From the NCBI RefSeq assembly GCF_001949145.1, contig NW_019091559.1, positions 32,515 through 94,514 of the forward strand: a stretch of 62,000 nt of DNA, written 5' to 3'. The translations under genes and the position numbers were made by a program. The notes under the pieces are model-generated. The model was not told the DNA's origin. It was given only the letters and a program-made list of their open reading frames with translations, and ran no database searches. Positions 50,511-62,000 of this stretch are shown here, in pieces (the first letter of the stretch is position 1; every line of letters starts with the position of its first letter). This DNA is from Acanthaster planci (taxonomy: Eukaryota > Echinodermata > Asteroidea > Valvatida > Acanthasteridae).

Positions 50511-52314
50511 TTAGCCGTAACCAAAGCATTCCATTTGGTTATTGATGAGAATAGGTCCGTTGAGGCTGCTGCAAAAAGATGTGGCGTTCCCTTGACAACA
50601 TTGAAGGATAGAGTCAAAGGCCGAGTTGAACCAGAAACTACCAAGTCGGGACCAGCTCCCTTGTTTACCCTTGAGGAAGAGGCAAAATTTATGGAACCTC
50701 TCAAGAAGATGGCCGTAATGGGTTATGGGTACAGGAGGGCTGAAGTTATAGACATAGCTACCTAGTATGCAGTCAGTCTCCACAAACGCCAAGCAGGACA
50801 TCCATTAACACTCAGATGGTTCAGACATTTTATGGGAAGATGGCCGGAGCTTCATGTGAAAAAACCACTAAGTTTGGACATATAACGGGCAAAAGCTACA
50901 TCTGAGGAAGTTGTCAAGGCATATTTCACTGAGCTTGACAGAATAATGACCATGTACAAGCTAAAAGATGCCACTGAGAGAATCTACAATGTTGATAAAA
51001 AGGGACTAAGGCAAAATCATTCTCCACCTCATATCGTCAGTGCGTCCAAGAGCACAGTTGCTGTCACTACAGGCAAGGGTTCTACTGTAACAGTCATTGG
51101 TTGCAGGAATGCCACTGGACAGCAGCTTCCACCATATTTCGTATTTCCAGGACGGAGGATGAAACAAGAGCTCCTTTAGGCTGCCCTCCGGGTGCCAGTG
51201 GAACTGTAACAGTGGCTGCATGATCCAACTCTGATATTTTCATGGACTACCTCTCATCACATTCCTTAAAGTATGTCACAGACAGCAGAGACGATCAGCC
51301 TCTTCTTGTCCTTTATGATGGGCATTCTCCCTGCCATTGATTGACTGGGCAAGAGAACACAATATCTTGTCGTTTGTCTTACCAGCATACACGAGCCACG
51401 TCCTGCAGCAAGTGGATGTTATATGCTTCGGGCCATTTGAGAAAATCTACAATTCAATTTGGCACCAACACATGCGTGCCCATCTACAACAAGCATTGAC
51501 AGATATTCCATTGGTGAACTAGCTTGCCGAGCAAACTCCAAGGCCCTATCCCCTGACAACTTACGAAACTCGTTCAAGAAAACTGGCATATATCCTGGCA
51601 ACTATGAAATAAACGATGTCTAAAACTATATACGAACCGGCCAAGGCGCTAAATAAGACAGCAAGTGAGCCGACAGATTTGTCTGAACCCCAACCTGTTG
51701 GTCCACAAGGTGACGGCAGTGGCAGCTTCCTTCACTCAGACTCCTGTGATCTCTTAAAAAAAAGAGAAGAGATCATAGGCCAGCAAGGGAAAGTACCAAG
51801 AAAGAGGAGATATGCCTCTTCAGTGACACTGGGAAAGGCCATATAACTGAAGAAGCAGTAAGGAAGAAGATTGAGCAGTTTGTGGAAACGTCACAGAAGA
51901 AGACACCAACCAGAGTATAACCCCACCAAAAGGGCAAAGTAAACAGAATCTGCTTCCATGGCTGCATCACAACACTGTGAACCTGGACCAAGCCAAACAA
52001 TCACATCTGTTCGTGATGTACCTTCTGATGAGGAAACTCACGAGGACGAGGAACGCTGTGTGTGTCACCGGTACCGCCCTATTGAACTTAAGGATTCACT
52101 CTACTTCACCTCATGGGCTCAGTGCATGTTCGAAAGCTGTTCATATTGGGTTCACCTCAAGTATTGTAATCTTGCACGACTACGACTGAAAGACACATTT
52201 TTTGCCTATGCCATGGTTTGCCATGCTTTCAGTCCCCAACAGAAGAGGAATTTTAAGTTCTTTCCCAGTATGTGCTTGGTTTACTTGAAAACCCAAAATT
52301 CAGAAAAGTCTTAA
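50511..52314 (+). pseudogene. pogo/Tigger-type DDE transposase with C-terminal PHD-like motif, inactivated
   Basis: One frame from about 50511 to 51179 reads the N-terminal psq/CENP-B-like helix-turn-helix (LVIDENRSVEAAAKRCGVP). It continues through two in-frame stops (50763-50765 and about 50881) to the first DDE block (YNVDKKGL, usually DE at that place). After a frameshift near 51177 the second block appears (LLVLYDGH, then WAREHNI..., SHVLQQVDV). Further stops follow. Downstream (about 51958-52190) a frame contains paired Cys/His residues, C-x-C-H then W-x-x-C...C-x3-W-x-H-x4-C, like a decayed PHD finger. TIRs were not found. Confidence 0.82.
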
Positions 52315-52734
52315 CAGTGGCAAAGTTGTAAAATTGAAAAACATCTTTCAGTTAATGAACTTCTTTCACGTTCAAGAGGATTGTTTCCATTTTACCAAAA
52401 CTGAATTATTCATTACGATGATAAAACGAATTCCTTGTTTATTAAGAGGATGGTTTTGATGATTTAGAAAAGGAGGGGAGGAAAGGATAGCAGGAACCAT
52501 GAAGACCCAAGGGGAAGAAGGTGATGAAAGTCACTCCAGCTTCCCCATTCCAAAAGTGGAGCAGGTGGGCCTAGGCCAAGGGGTATTATTGGATCATAAT
52601 AACAATGCTACCGAAAGCTCGGCAAACACATATTCCAGAGCACTTGTTTTATATGATATTCTTGCCAGTAAGAGATTACTTTGATTGAGATGAGTTGGGA
52701 ATAAAGGATGATAAATCAGAGAAGGGTGCCCGTG

Positions 52735-53525
52735 TCTGTTTCTGAGTTGTGTCACCCATGGCAACAACCCCTACCCTGCCTGAGTGTGAGTAGTGCAACC
52801 CGTCTGTATAGGTAAAACTATGCCCCTTTTCCCCGTTTTTCTGGCCTCTCAACCGATCAGAAGACTGGGTTTTCCTACGTAACACCTCATTTGCAAAAAA
52901 ATGAGGAGGTGGCCCGTACCATTTATAGTAGGGGTATTTATATGTTGGAGGGACGTAAATATAATGTATGTGATATAAATGATAATATGTATGCATACAT
53001 TACTTTTATTACACTGTACCTTGGATAAGTACATGCTGCTAAAAATAGACAAAATGTGCAGTTAAATACGTTCTCATTGTGTTTGTGATGAAGCCGATTT
53101 TGCGATGATGTACAGGCAGGGCTTTTACGCGTTGCGACATGTTCGAGTGTCTGCCACTGTTTCAGACATCACCTACAAACCTTTATAAACGTACTGTACA
53201 TACACGTACTATGTATGTACAGTGCAATTCACACAAACAAAGCCAAGTGTTTTATTCATAAAGGAGAATTGTATGTTTTATTTTTAGGTCTACTGTGTAC
53301 GATACCGTGCAAAGCCTTTTGAGATGTCGCTTGTCATATCATCCAAAGTAGAAAAACCGGTCCAAATTTAATAAATTTGAAATCAGACGCATTACATGTA
53401 CTCTGATTGATCGAGAGGCCAGAAAACAGAGGGAAAGGGGTCGTGGTTTTACCTATACAGACGGGTTGCACTACTAGTGTGAGTATCCCAGGTGCCGCAT
53501 TGCAACTGTAGGTCATCTGAAACTA
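52735..53525. mobile_element. Foldback/MITE element with about 130 bp inverted ends
   Basis: The left arm (about 52735-52865) and the right arm (about 53400-53525) are reverse complements at about 75-80%. The core is GTAGTGCAACCCGTCTGTAT on the left and its inverse on the right. The interior (about 530 bp) has a small CGTACTGTACATACACGTAC hairpin near 53190 and no coding frame. Confidence 0.7.
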
Positions 53526-55198
53526 TAGTGGTGCAACACCCTTCGCTTGGTGGTAGCCTGCCCCAAAACAAGCCTGCTCTTTTGGCTTTCTAGCTAGATT
53601 GCTCGTTGACGTCAGCCAAGGACCACTTTGGGTTTCCGTCGGTGCATACCGCCACAGTACGTTAACGTAACTCATTTTTTCACGGGGGGGGGTTGTTGCC
53701 ACATATTCTTGCCACATTTTTCTTCCCAGTTGTTGGGAAACATGTTTTATGAGGACCATTCGACTCTTTGAGATCCTATTTTTTTATCTCAAGATGAGGA
53801 CATACTTTCAGGAATTAAGATATCGACATCGATCCTGAGATATTTATCTAGCGTTGAAACCATCCTCAAAGTAGGTAATCATTATCAAGAGGTAATTTAT
53901 AACAGAAGGACGATACCCTGAAATTGATGAAGACATTCTGAAATAATACATCACAAGGCCAGATGACAATGTTCAGGGGTTCGACAGTAGTCAGTTTGCA
54001 ATAAAACACTAGTCTTGTGAAATTGAAATGCTCAAATGACATCATTTTTTCTCATGAATTCGGGTAAAACTAGGTGGAAATACTCATTCTTCGCCCACGT
54101 TGAACATTCCTTCAAGTTGGAGTTATAATGATATTTATTACCTTGACTGTTCTTCATTTTGCTACGAGTAAAACTCTGACCCCCAAATTCCTCTATCATT
54201 TTAGAGCGATGAAAACAATTCATGGCCTCGTGGACGTCTTGCGTCTAAACCTGGTCGGTTGATATGGGTGGCCTATATTGCATGGTCTGCTGATATTTAT
54301 CCAATAAGAATTTCCACGACATGACAATGAGGGATTGTTTCAACTGCATCCATCCTCACTTCCCGGCACGGCTTTAAATTGTCCTACAGATAAACGTTTT
54401 CTTACAAACGAATTTTGTGCAACTGTATGTTGTTTTTCTTGTATGAAAAGTAGTTTTCTCGCTAATTACAACCAAGTACTTGTATGACAGTGAAACAACA
54501 AAGAGAAAGACATTTCAGGCAGCAAAGGTTGAAACATTTAGAGTAACATTGAGGCTTCATTCCACATGAAAGATTTGCTCACGAATATGAAAATTTCTTA
54601 TAGCAGAAAAACACCGACTAAAATAATCTTTATAGCCGAAAATTGAAATAAAGATAATTGAGACAAATGGTTGTACTAAAAAATGCTAGGCTGAAGCCGT
54701 TGACCAATAATATTCCCAACACTATTTCAAAGCCCAAACTACAGCTGCTCAGCTTTCCTTTTATGTTTGTTTTTCATAAAAGCTACAACCTTTACCACTC
54801 TTTCCAACGGATGTATGTCCTTTAGGGTCCACATTTCGTGCAAGTTAAATCAACCACTAAGAAAAAAAACAAAAGTCATTATCTCAAACTGAGCGTGGTT
54901 TCTGGGTTCCTTTTCGTTCGGCCTGTTTTTCCCGGCGTGCCTGGATACCTTGGTCTGCTTTCTGTTTCCGATCTCATCTTATTTATTTCATCATAGTAAG
55001 CAACAAAGTCTCACCCATATTAGGGATAAATTGCGCCACTCTACTTTCTTTTAGTTTCACCTCAATTCGGGCACACCACTCTTGTAACGTCATCCTATTA
55101 AAACAAGTTTTGATTATCTGTTAGGATGTAAAGTACACTTCATCCTCTTTTTCAGAATTCAAAGTTAAAGGTACATTCTTTTAAATTGACAACACTTT
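53526..55198. other. Gene-free stretch
   Basis: Apart from a short G-run near 53685 I see no repeats, exons with paralogue support or known motifs. The small open frames here are unsupported. Confidence 0.4.
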
Positions 55199-56247
55199 AG
55201 CCTTGGTCAAGTCGTTCGTCATTTGTTGCAGCGCAGAGCGCACCAGCCGCTCGCTGACGTAGTGCGTACCTGCGTACGGACATACCTGCATTATGTTTCA
55301 AAATCAAGGCGAATTAAGAGTGACATCACGTGGCTTAACGAATTCAAATCAGTTGAACCAGGAATAAAAGCCTTCGTGGGTTCTTGCTCTTTGGTGCAAC
55401 CGTCCGCAGAAATTATGTTTTGCTTTAATTTTGCGCTAGATTTCTACCTTGTATGCGAACATGGATAGATGCAGGAGTGCGATGAGTGCACAGCTAAGTA
55501 TACAGATGCATGATGCATCAACGTGAATTATAACCATGTAAAATGGCGGACTTTCCGAGACGACTACAGTACGACGAGTTGTCTTGTTGCTTGAATTCCG
55601 CTGCAGATAAATTAATGTTGATTTTCGTGCCGAGCAGCTGCAAGCCTTAGAATACTTTCTGTGAGGTGACGACGTTTTCGTGAATTTGCAAACAGGCTAC
55701 GGGAAATGCAAAACTGGAGGTCGCCGATCAAGTCTGTATTGTAACTGATGAATCCAGATAGCGTTTGTTCACTAATTTAAATCGGTGGAAGAAAATATCA
55801 GTCACAATCAGAAAAGCAAAACATGCAAAGCAAAGACGAACTCGATCTCCGATTACTGTGATCATCTGGCAAAATAAATATTGTTGACTTGTCATGTATA
55901 TGTACATGACATAGCCACGTGTGTGTTCAGTTAACCCTTCACATTATGACCGGCTTGATGCAGTTCTATGTAGTAATGAACCAATTCAAAAGCATATATA
56001 AAACATCGGCTCTTGTTATTAGCAGAAGACACCGCCCAATACAGCTTCCGCGGACGGTTGCACCATTGAGCTAGGAACACAGGCGTTCGTCCTGGTTCGG
56101 CTGATTTGCATATTTCTTAGGCCGCGTGAGGTCGCTCTTGGCGTTGATTTTGCAATGCATGCTGGTATGTAAAGTACATATACGTACGAAGGTACTAGGT
56201 ACTTACTACACTGCGCTGCGACGAATGACGAACGCCTTGACCAAGGC
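55199..56247. mobile_element. TA-flanked non-autonomous DNA transposon with long TIRs
   Basis: The left end AGCCTTGGTCAAGTCGTTCG (55199 on) and right end (inverse, to 56247) continue as inverted similarity for about 100 bp, including GTTGCAGCGCAG. Both ends abut TA, as expected for Tc1/mariner-like insertion. The interior has no transposase. A related end fragment (AGCCTTGGTCAATGG) occurs near 57449. Confidence 0.65.
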
Positions 56248-56422
56248 TATGACATCTCTGGATCGAGTTCATTTTACGACTCAGAGCATTAGGCCAAAAG
56301 TCTCCGTTTTTTGTTATTTGTTATATGTTATAAAACGATGTCCGTGCTTGCTTAATCGACTAGAATCCTGCTACTGCGTAACGTGTTTTTGATCGGATAC
56401 GGTTGAGTAATATGTACATAAT

Positions 56423-57100
56423 ATGAGTAATTCGCCCATGCCTCCCCTATTTACAAGGGAAAGGTTTGTAAAAAGGACAAAGGCAATTACTGACCATAAA
56501 ATTATTGGTAAAATTATTGAAAAAGAATTTCAGGTTCAACCTCTTTATGACCTGAACACCCATGATGTGTTTGCAGTTGACCAATTTGCGTTCCTGAAGA
56601 ATCACTTCACTCAGACATGTTTGCATCGTGTTGTTGATGATTTTTATGAAGCTTTTAAGGGACTTTTATTAAGTTTGTAATAGGTATAAATGTGTTCATG
56701 GTTTAGCTCCTGACAGACTTTGTAATAATATTGAGATGTAATTTGACAGGCACTATGAATTTAACACTAAAAACGCTGATCCTCTTAATTTAGTAGTACC
56801 TAGGCCTAACATGAAATTTGAACCCTGCTCAGAGCGTTCAAACCCTGAGATGCGTTTTCATTTTTTTTCTATATTGCACCAGCTGCTCCAGTGAGGAGAC
56901 TGTATCATTTCTGGGGTTTCAGAGTCCAGATTCCTTCCTAAGGGAATTCAATTAGGTGTTTTGTTGTTTAATCTGAATTGTAACTATTTTTACCCTCTTA
57001 ATTGTTCTGGTTTTTTTTTCGTTACTGCACGGGACCATGATGTAAAACAGCCTTTAAGCTGGTTGTGTATCCCGTAAAAAGATTTTGGAATAAATAAACA
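56423..57100 (+). pseudogene. Non-LTR retrotransposon (LINE) fragment, internally deleted
   Basis: The frame at 56423-56680 contains an RT segment of the type VDQFAFLKNHFTQTCLHRVVDD, common in marine-invertebrate LINEs. Immediately after, in a different frame, comes the C-terminal signature KCVHGLAPDRLCNN...FNTKNADPLN...VPRPN (about 56681-56820). A typical 3' UTR ending with an AATAAATAAA-like tail follows near 57090. The RT palm and thumb between them are missing. Confidence 0.7.
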
Positions 57101-58466
57101 GTATAAAAGGAGTCCCTCTTGTTCCCGATTTTAGTTCGGCACTTTTTTTCAAATGACGTAATTTTTGTATTATATATTTACATCTGGGAAACAGACAAAC
57201 GAGGTGGTCTTGTGTCCTGAGTACATGTACAAGCTGGAAATGCTTTTAAACAGTAAAAGGTGCAGGGGCCAGTCTATTTTAGTGTTGGTAGCGGCCGGCG
57301 TTACGTGCGCATGCAGTCGTAATGGTGTCTCGCGTTATACGTGCATCACTTCCAGAAAAAAGTGAGGGTAAAAAATGGCCCGTCGCCGCACCACTTGACG
57401 AGAAACCCGAGACTCTTTGGCCTCTGCAGACAATTTTCTTTATCTTTAGCCTTGGTCAATGGACGATAGTGGAAGGAGGGGCGTGTTTGAGTACAGTAGA
57501 ACGATAGAACTGACTCCAAACGTACTATTAAGCTGACCAAAATTCAGAAAGCTGGAACATGAGACTTCGCTGAAGTTGCCGGAAACGAGAACCATGAAAG
57601 TTTGAAATGTCTAAACTTATTCTTAGAGATCATGCAACTCTCTGCGAGAGGTATGGATATTGAATAAGGTAACTTTGGCGAAAACAAAAGATAAAAGAAA
57701 CTTAAAATGAAAAATTGGAAATCAATATAAAATTTACAGCTTGCACAAAGAATTTTTATTTATTATAGTTGAAATAAGAAAATACAATCCACTTACTGTA
57801 CAAGAAATTAATTTTACAATGTAAAATGAAGGACCGACGAATAGCCTCGGCACTCTCGTGTGGTTGTCACACAATGTACGTTTTCATTTAAATATCAGTA
57901 CCTGTGTGGGATAAATGACCATTTACCTGAGAGATTTGTTTGAATAAATCAAGCCTTACATGACCGGAAACACTGCTGTCTGATAATAAGGAAAGATTTT
58001 TGCCACCACATTGACACCACAGAATTAATAATGTAAAGTAGTCACTCTGATAAAAGAGCTTATTTGATTAGTACTTACATGAGGCCTATTGATAAATTCT
58101 ATCAATGTCTGAAAATCATCAACTCATTTGTGGTAAGCCTGAAGAATGGACTTTTGTTGTGGAAATATTAACAACTAAAGAGCTTAAGAGCTTTAAATAT
58201 CATTGAAAGCATAGCATAGCATACCATGGGCCTTTGTGTAGTCAGTCTGTAAGCAAGCTCGGAATTCACATTATTATTTTTTATTCAATATATATAATCT
58301 CGTTCTCATAGTGTTTAGCAAACACTTTGTTTCTGTTTCTTAGCAAAAACTGGTCAAATGCAAATATTACAATCATTTCTTAGAAATAAGTAAAGCCGTG
58401 CATTTACATGTTTGACTGACGTGACCTGGGGTAACGTGACCGATGTCAACGCTGTTGATCAGTTGG

Positions 58467-61400
58467 TTATATTTCCATGTCAGCCTTCGCGATGGTCAGT
58501 AGCTGTTAAATCGAAACAAATCATAAGGGAGCAGGAAAAATATTGTGGTGAATATACAGTACGCGTTGATGGTGCATTTGTAAGGGATCAAATGTGATCC
58601 TTTAAAGACGGATAATTTTGTCAAAAAGGTTTAAGCTAAAAGGGTCCATGCAATAGAAATATTTTACTGTAACCCTTGAAATACGAGCGATTCACAATAG
58701 TGCGCCACCAAGAGTTTGCAACGCATTGGCCAATCAGAACGCGCAAAATTTGTCGACCCTTTCCAAAAGCGCAATGGGTCGACAAATTTCGTGCATTGTG
58801 ATCGGCCAACGCGTTGCAAACTCTTGATGGCGCACTATTGTGAAACGGCCGTATTGCCCGTTTGCTTCAAATGTCTGTTCTGTGGTTTTTAAGGATATAT
58901 TTAGTTTGAACGCTAATACGAATTTGCAAGTTCATGAGCAAAATGTGATGTAATTCAAGGCACCGAACTTCAACATTGCACTGATTGACGTAATAAATTG
59001 AAACAGCAAAAAATCACCAGAGAAAATAAAGCAAAAAACGACAGCCCAAAAATTAATTCCTGCAATACTGGCGTTCCTGTCTTGGATAACATCACATTTT
59101 CGCGCATAATATTCAAATTTGAAGCAATATAAAAAAATTTAAAGGCACTGAAATACCCTGAAAATGGCAATATTACACTAAGCAATATATGGCAAAAATT
59201 GAACAACGGGACACAATCCATGGACCTATTACTCCCATCAGTGCTCATTATGACAAGGAAGTGGCCTCATTAGATATAACAGAGATATTTAATTCATATG
59301 TCCCAGAGTTCGTATCAATTGGCGCAGTTCCACATCAGTAAATTTCCAGGGTAGTTTAATATACGAAAAGGAAAGAGCAAATTTAATAAACAAAATTACT
59401 TTGTGCCTCCCCGACTAAATGAATTGTGAATCATTTTATTTTTTTTAGATAGATTTAAGACCAATTCTTTTGAAAAGAGAACTGTATGCAAATGACCGCG
59501 CGGAATATGATTTTTCTTTTATATAGTTTCTGGCTTTCAGTGGAAGAACCACCCCGAAATTCCGAGGATGGCGGTAGTTTGTCACCGTTGTGCCTCTCGT
59601 GGATGTGGATACCTCATTAGGTATGATTGGCCTAAGTGGAATGACATCTGCGGGAAGCATCCAGTGGATGCTCGCATTTCTTCAATGGGGGGCACTAAAA
59701 GGCTATGAACCATACGTCGTGTACATAATGGAGGATACCTAGGGGTGTCCGCCCCCGCTACATATTTGCAAAAGAATCTGACCAAAATAGCCGTGTAGCA
59801 ATGACGAGGTAGGGAGAAAGTGCATAGTAGCATCCATAGTGAACATATTGCCTTGGCAAGTTTGAGTCAAAACGTGTCCTAGGCTTTTTTGTATTAACAA
59901 ATTGAAATGGATGTCATTCTGTCGCCTTATGTTTCTCAAGGAATTTTGTTGTGGGATTCTCAAGGGCATTTTATCACAGACCATTTCTGTATCTACCTGA
60001 CTTTGAAATAATGAGAAACTTACCAGACACAAGACAAAATATTTGTGTACCGTAAGGCCACCTACACTTACAGAATAACAATCATGTATACTGAATTGGG
60101 GGCGGATCCAGGATTTTTGCTGAGGGTGGGAATAATTTTGTACCAGGTGGAGGACACTACATTCAGCCGCCGCCGCCGTTTTATCTCTTTGCTATATCAT
60201 CAACCGCACACGCAAAATAAGACCACCAGTGGGTTGTGCTTTTAGGGAGGTCTTCCAACCTTTAGACACTGGCAAAAATGGCGAAGAGCAGGGGGGAAAT
60301 GACCCCGACCCCTCCCTCTGGGTCTACACCCGTAAATACACATGAGATGTGGGCTTTGTAGGCATTCCTTACGATTCTTTTCATTTCCAGAAAACGAAGA
60401 CAATGCATCAAAATACATGCAGGTGCTGACTTTTGATAATTTTACCTTGAGGATGCGTTCTTGCCAAGCTGGTACCCGATGCTGATAAACATCCCCGATG
60501 TAATACGACGAAAGATCACTCGGCTGATCAAACACGCCATACTGTGGCTGTGATTGGACAAGAAGAGTCCACTTCAGTTTCTATTCAGAGCGAGAGCTGT
60601 TATTTAATACTCCTTAGTGTCCGAAATGTCTCGCAAGTTTGATAAATGTATAAATTTTAGGAAATGCGGACATGTCGTTACACTGACATGTCAACTACGT
60701 GTTGATCCATTGTTTGGTGAACGCCTGGATTGGAGAATATGTTAGCTCATCTTTTAACACAAACGAGGCAAAGATTTAGAGAAATAATTGTGAAGTATCA
60801 ATTTTAAAGACCTCTTTGTTGCTTCGTGCGATTAAAGTCCTCAGAGGAGAAGTTCCTTGCAGGGCTTGGCCCGTCCGCTTTCTTTTACCTAAAATAATGA
60901 AAAGAAATTGCGCAGGAGGATTCCTCTTATTGGAAATAAAGCAATTAACAGTTAGGTCACTCAAGTGCAAAAGTCGAGTTTTGACATCAACTTTGATGAA
61001 CAAACTATCTCTGAACAATCCCTGATGACACTTAAGCATATATGGACAAAGCTTTATCACTTTTTAATAATGTTTGTATTTTTAATACTATAGTATTATC
61101 TTTTAACTTGATGTTTTTACTTATTTTTACAATTGTCCCAGCAACGAAGGCTGGAACTGCAATGCGCTAGCGCACGAACGACAAGGAAATGCATGCGTTG
61201 TGGTTATATCGCGACCAACAATCCTTCCCACTAACACTGCTCTTTTCAGGCAACCAGAGTATACCTCTGCTCAAAACGGAGAGGCCAACAGTTACGTGCG
61301 TTGCCCTGACGGACGTGAAACGATGTTTCCCTTCGGTTCGGGTAACATCGAACGGCAATATCAATTTGGCTTCGATAAGCACTTAAAGCGGCAGTTCTTA

Positions 61401-61716
61401 TGAAAATTGTTGGCGGTTCAGAAGCTTTTTATGTACTGGAATTATGTAAACACACCATCTCTAGCACAATTGTCTGTGTCTTGACTAGTCTGTGATGTCA
61501 GCGATCGTAACAACCATAAAAAAATTATAGGTTAAGAATTAGGAGAGTGATATGTAAGAAATGTGGTTGACGGAGAGATCGAGAAAGTTTTAATTATTGC
61601 TGTGATGAGTGCGATGGGTGACAAGGGCCATAGGTCTAACTTACAACGGTGCTTGTTCCGGCACTCAGCTACTTGTTGCCCGATCACCCCATTCCGACAG
61701 GGCCTGGGATAGTCTT
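58467..61716 (-). CDS. Predicted secreted cysteine-rich precursor, gene B (exons 3-6; 5' end beyond window)
   Basis: This is the tandem paralogue of gene A. Exons are 61716-61645 (72 nt), 60888-60812 (77 nt), 60547-60446 (102 nt) and 58502-58467 (36 nt, TAA), each exactly the length and phase of its counterpart in A. Exons 1-2, with the signal peptide, should lie to the right of position 62000. Exon 3 keeps the cysteine spacing C-x11-C-x5-C but shares only about 6 of 23 other complete codons' residues with A. Exon 4 keeps KRKR directly after the last cysteine. Exon 5 is about 90% identical at nucleotide level and 29 of 34 residues are the same. The C-terminus again ends Met-Glu-Ile. All frames are open, so the copy looks functional. 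One ambiguous base (61734) lies in the intron just upstream of exon 3. Confidence 0.7.
58689..58852. mobile_element. Near-perfect palindromic MITE (164 bp)
   Basis: The element begins TTCACAATAGTGCGCCACCA and ends with the inverse. The arms of about 75 bp match almost throughout (AGAGTTTGCAACGC, AAATTTGTCGACCC), with only a short centre. It lies in intron 5 of gene B. It is much better preserved than the related copy at 42146. No clear target duplication was seen. Confidence 0.75.
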
Positions 61717-62000
61717 CTGCATAACAAGAATAGNCAATCAGTTTAAGCGTTTCGAGGATATTTTTAAAGACATAATACCAATTTGAACCAGTCACTACTG
61801 TTCCACGCCCGCTATTAGAATTTTTCAGATTGTGCAATGAAATGTGATTTGGCCTCAACCACTAATAATTCCTCAGAGAATGCAAAAATGGACTTTAAAA
61901 GAAATCGTTTTATGAAGGGACTGTATTCTCTAAAAGGGAAAAGATAATTAAATTTGTGTTTAAAACTGTATACACTTTCAACAAGGTGTAACAGAATGCT

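Larger units (their letters stand above)
57540..62000. repeat. Segmental tandem duplication, unit B (contains exons 3-6 of gene B)
   Basis: This is the counterpart of 40230-46890, in the same orientation, continuing past the window end. About 4.4 kb here correspond to about 6.6 kb in unit A. Non-coding patches remain alignable at roughly 70% by eye. Confidence 0.75.

Overview
The window is eukaryotic. Genes are split by GT-AG introns, most of the DNA is non-coding (roughly 40% GC), and several transposon classes are present: a Gypsy-type LTR element, a LINE fragment, a pogo/Tigger-type transposase and many MITE or foldback elements. Animal-type GH3-domain genes together with this repeat spectrum suggest a marine invertebrate. 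An anthozoan cnidarian is plausible, but the species cannot be fixed from the sequence. One assembly gap (N run) lies at 28262-28952.

Left half (1-35.4 kb): two paralogous GH3-domain genes are arranged head to head. GH3-1 lies on the minus strand (9074 to 1852, seven coding exons, 637 codons). GH3-2 lies on the plus strand (16514 to 35367, seven coding exons, 628 codons). Their exon phases match throughout, and four of seven exon lengths are identical. They appear to have arisen by inverted duplication. The 7.4 kb between them holds hairpin repeats, a foldback element with inverted arms built from short sub-repeats, and a G/T-rich tract. Intron 1 of GH3-2 has grown to about 15 kb. It contains a hairpin minisatellite, long arrays of 148-180 bp repeats carrying TGACGTCA and GTCACGTGAC palindromes, a decayed Gypsy element with LTRs and a target-site duplication, and the N gap.

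Right half (35.4-62 kb): this part is repeat-rich but contains a tandem pair of small genes that no long open frame reveals. Gene A (minus, 48200 to 41381, six coding exons, 145 codons) and gene B (minus, exons 3-6 at 61716-58467, 5' part beyond the window) encode a predicted secreted precursor. It has a signal peptide, a six-cysteine domain, a KRKR processing site and a conserved C-terminal part. Exon lengths and phases match in all four shared exons. The cysteine-domain exon is about 60% identical between copies, while the propeptide-like exon is about 90% identical. I recognise no family. This is the best candidate for something undescribed here.

Between genes A and B lie a pogo-like transposase pseudogene with a C-terminal Cys/His motif (about 50.5-52.3 kb), two long-TIR foldback elements (52.7-53.5 and 55.2-56.2 kb) and a LINE fragment (56.4-57.1 kb). 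All exon boundaries were derived by eye from splice signals and paralogue comparison, not from transcripts.
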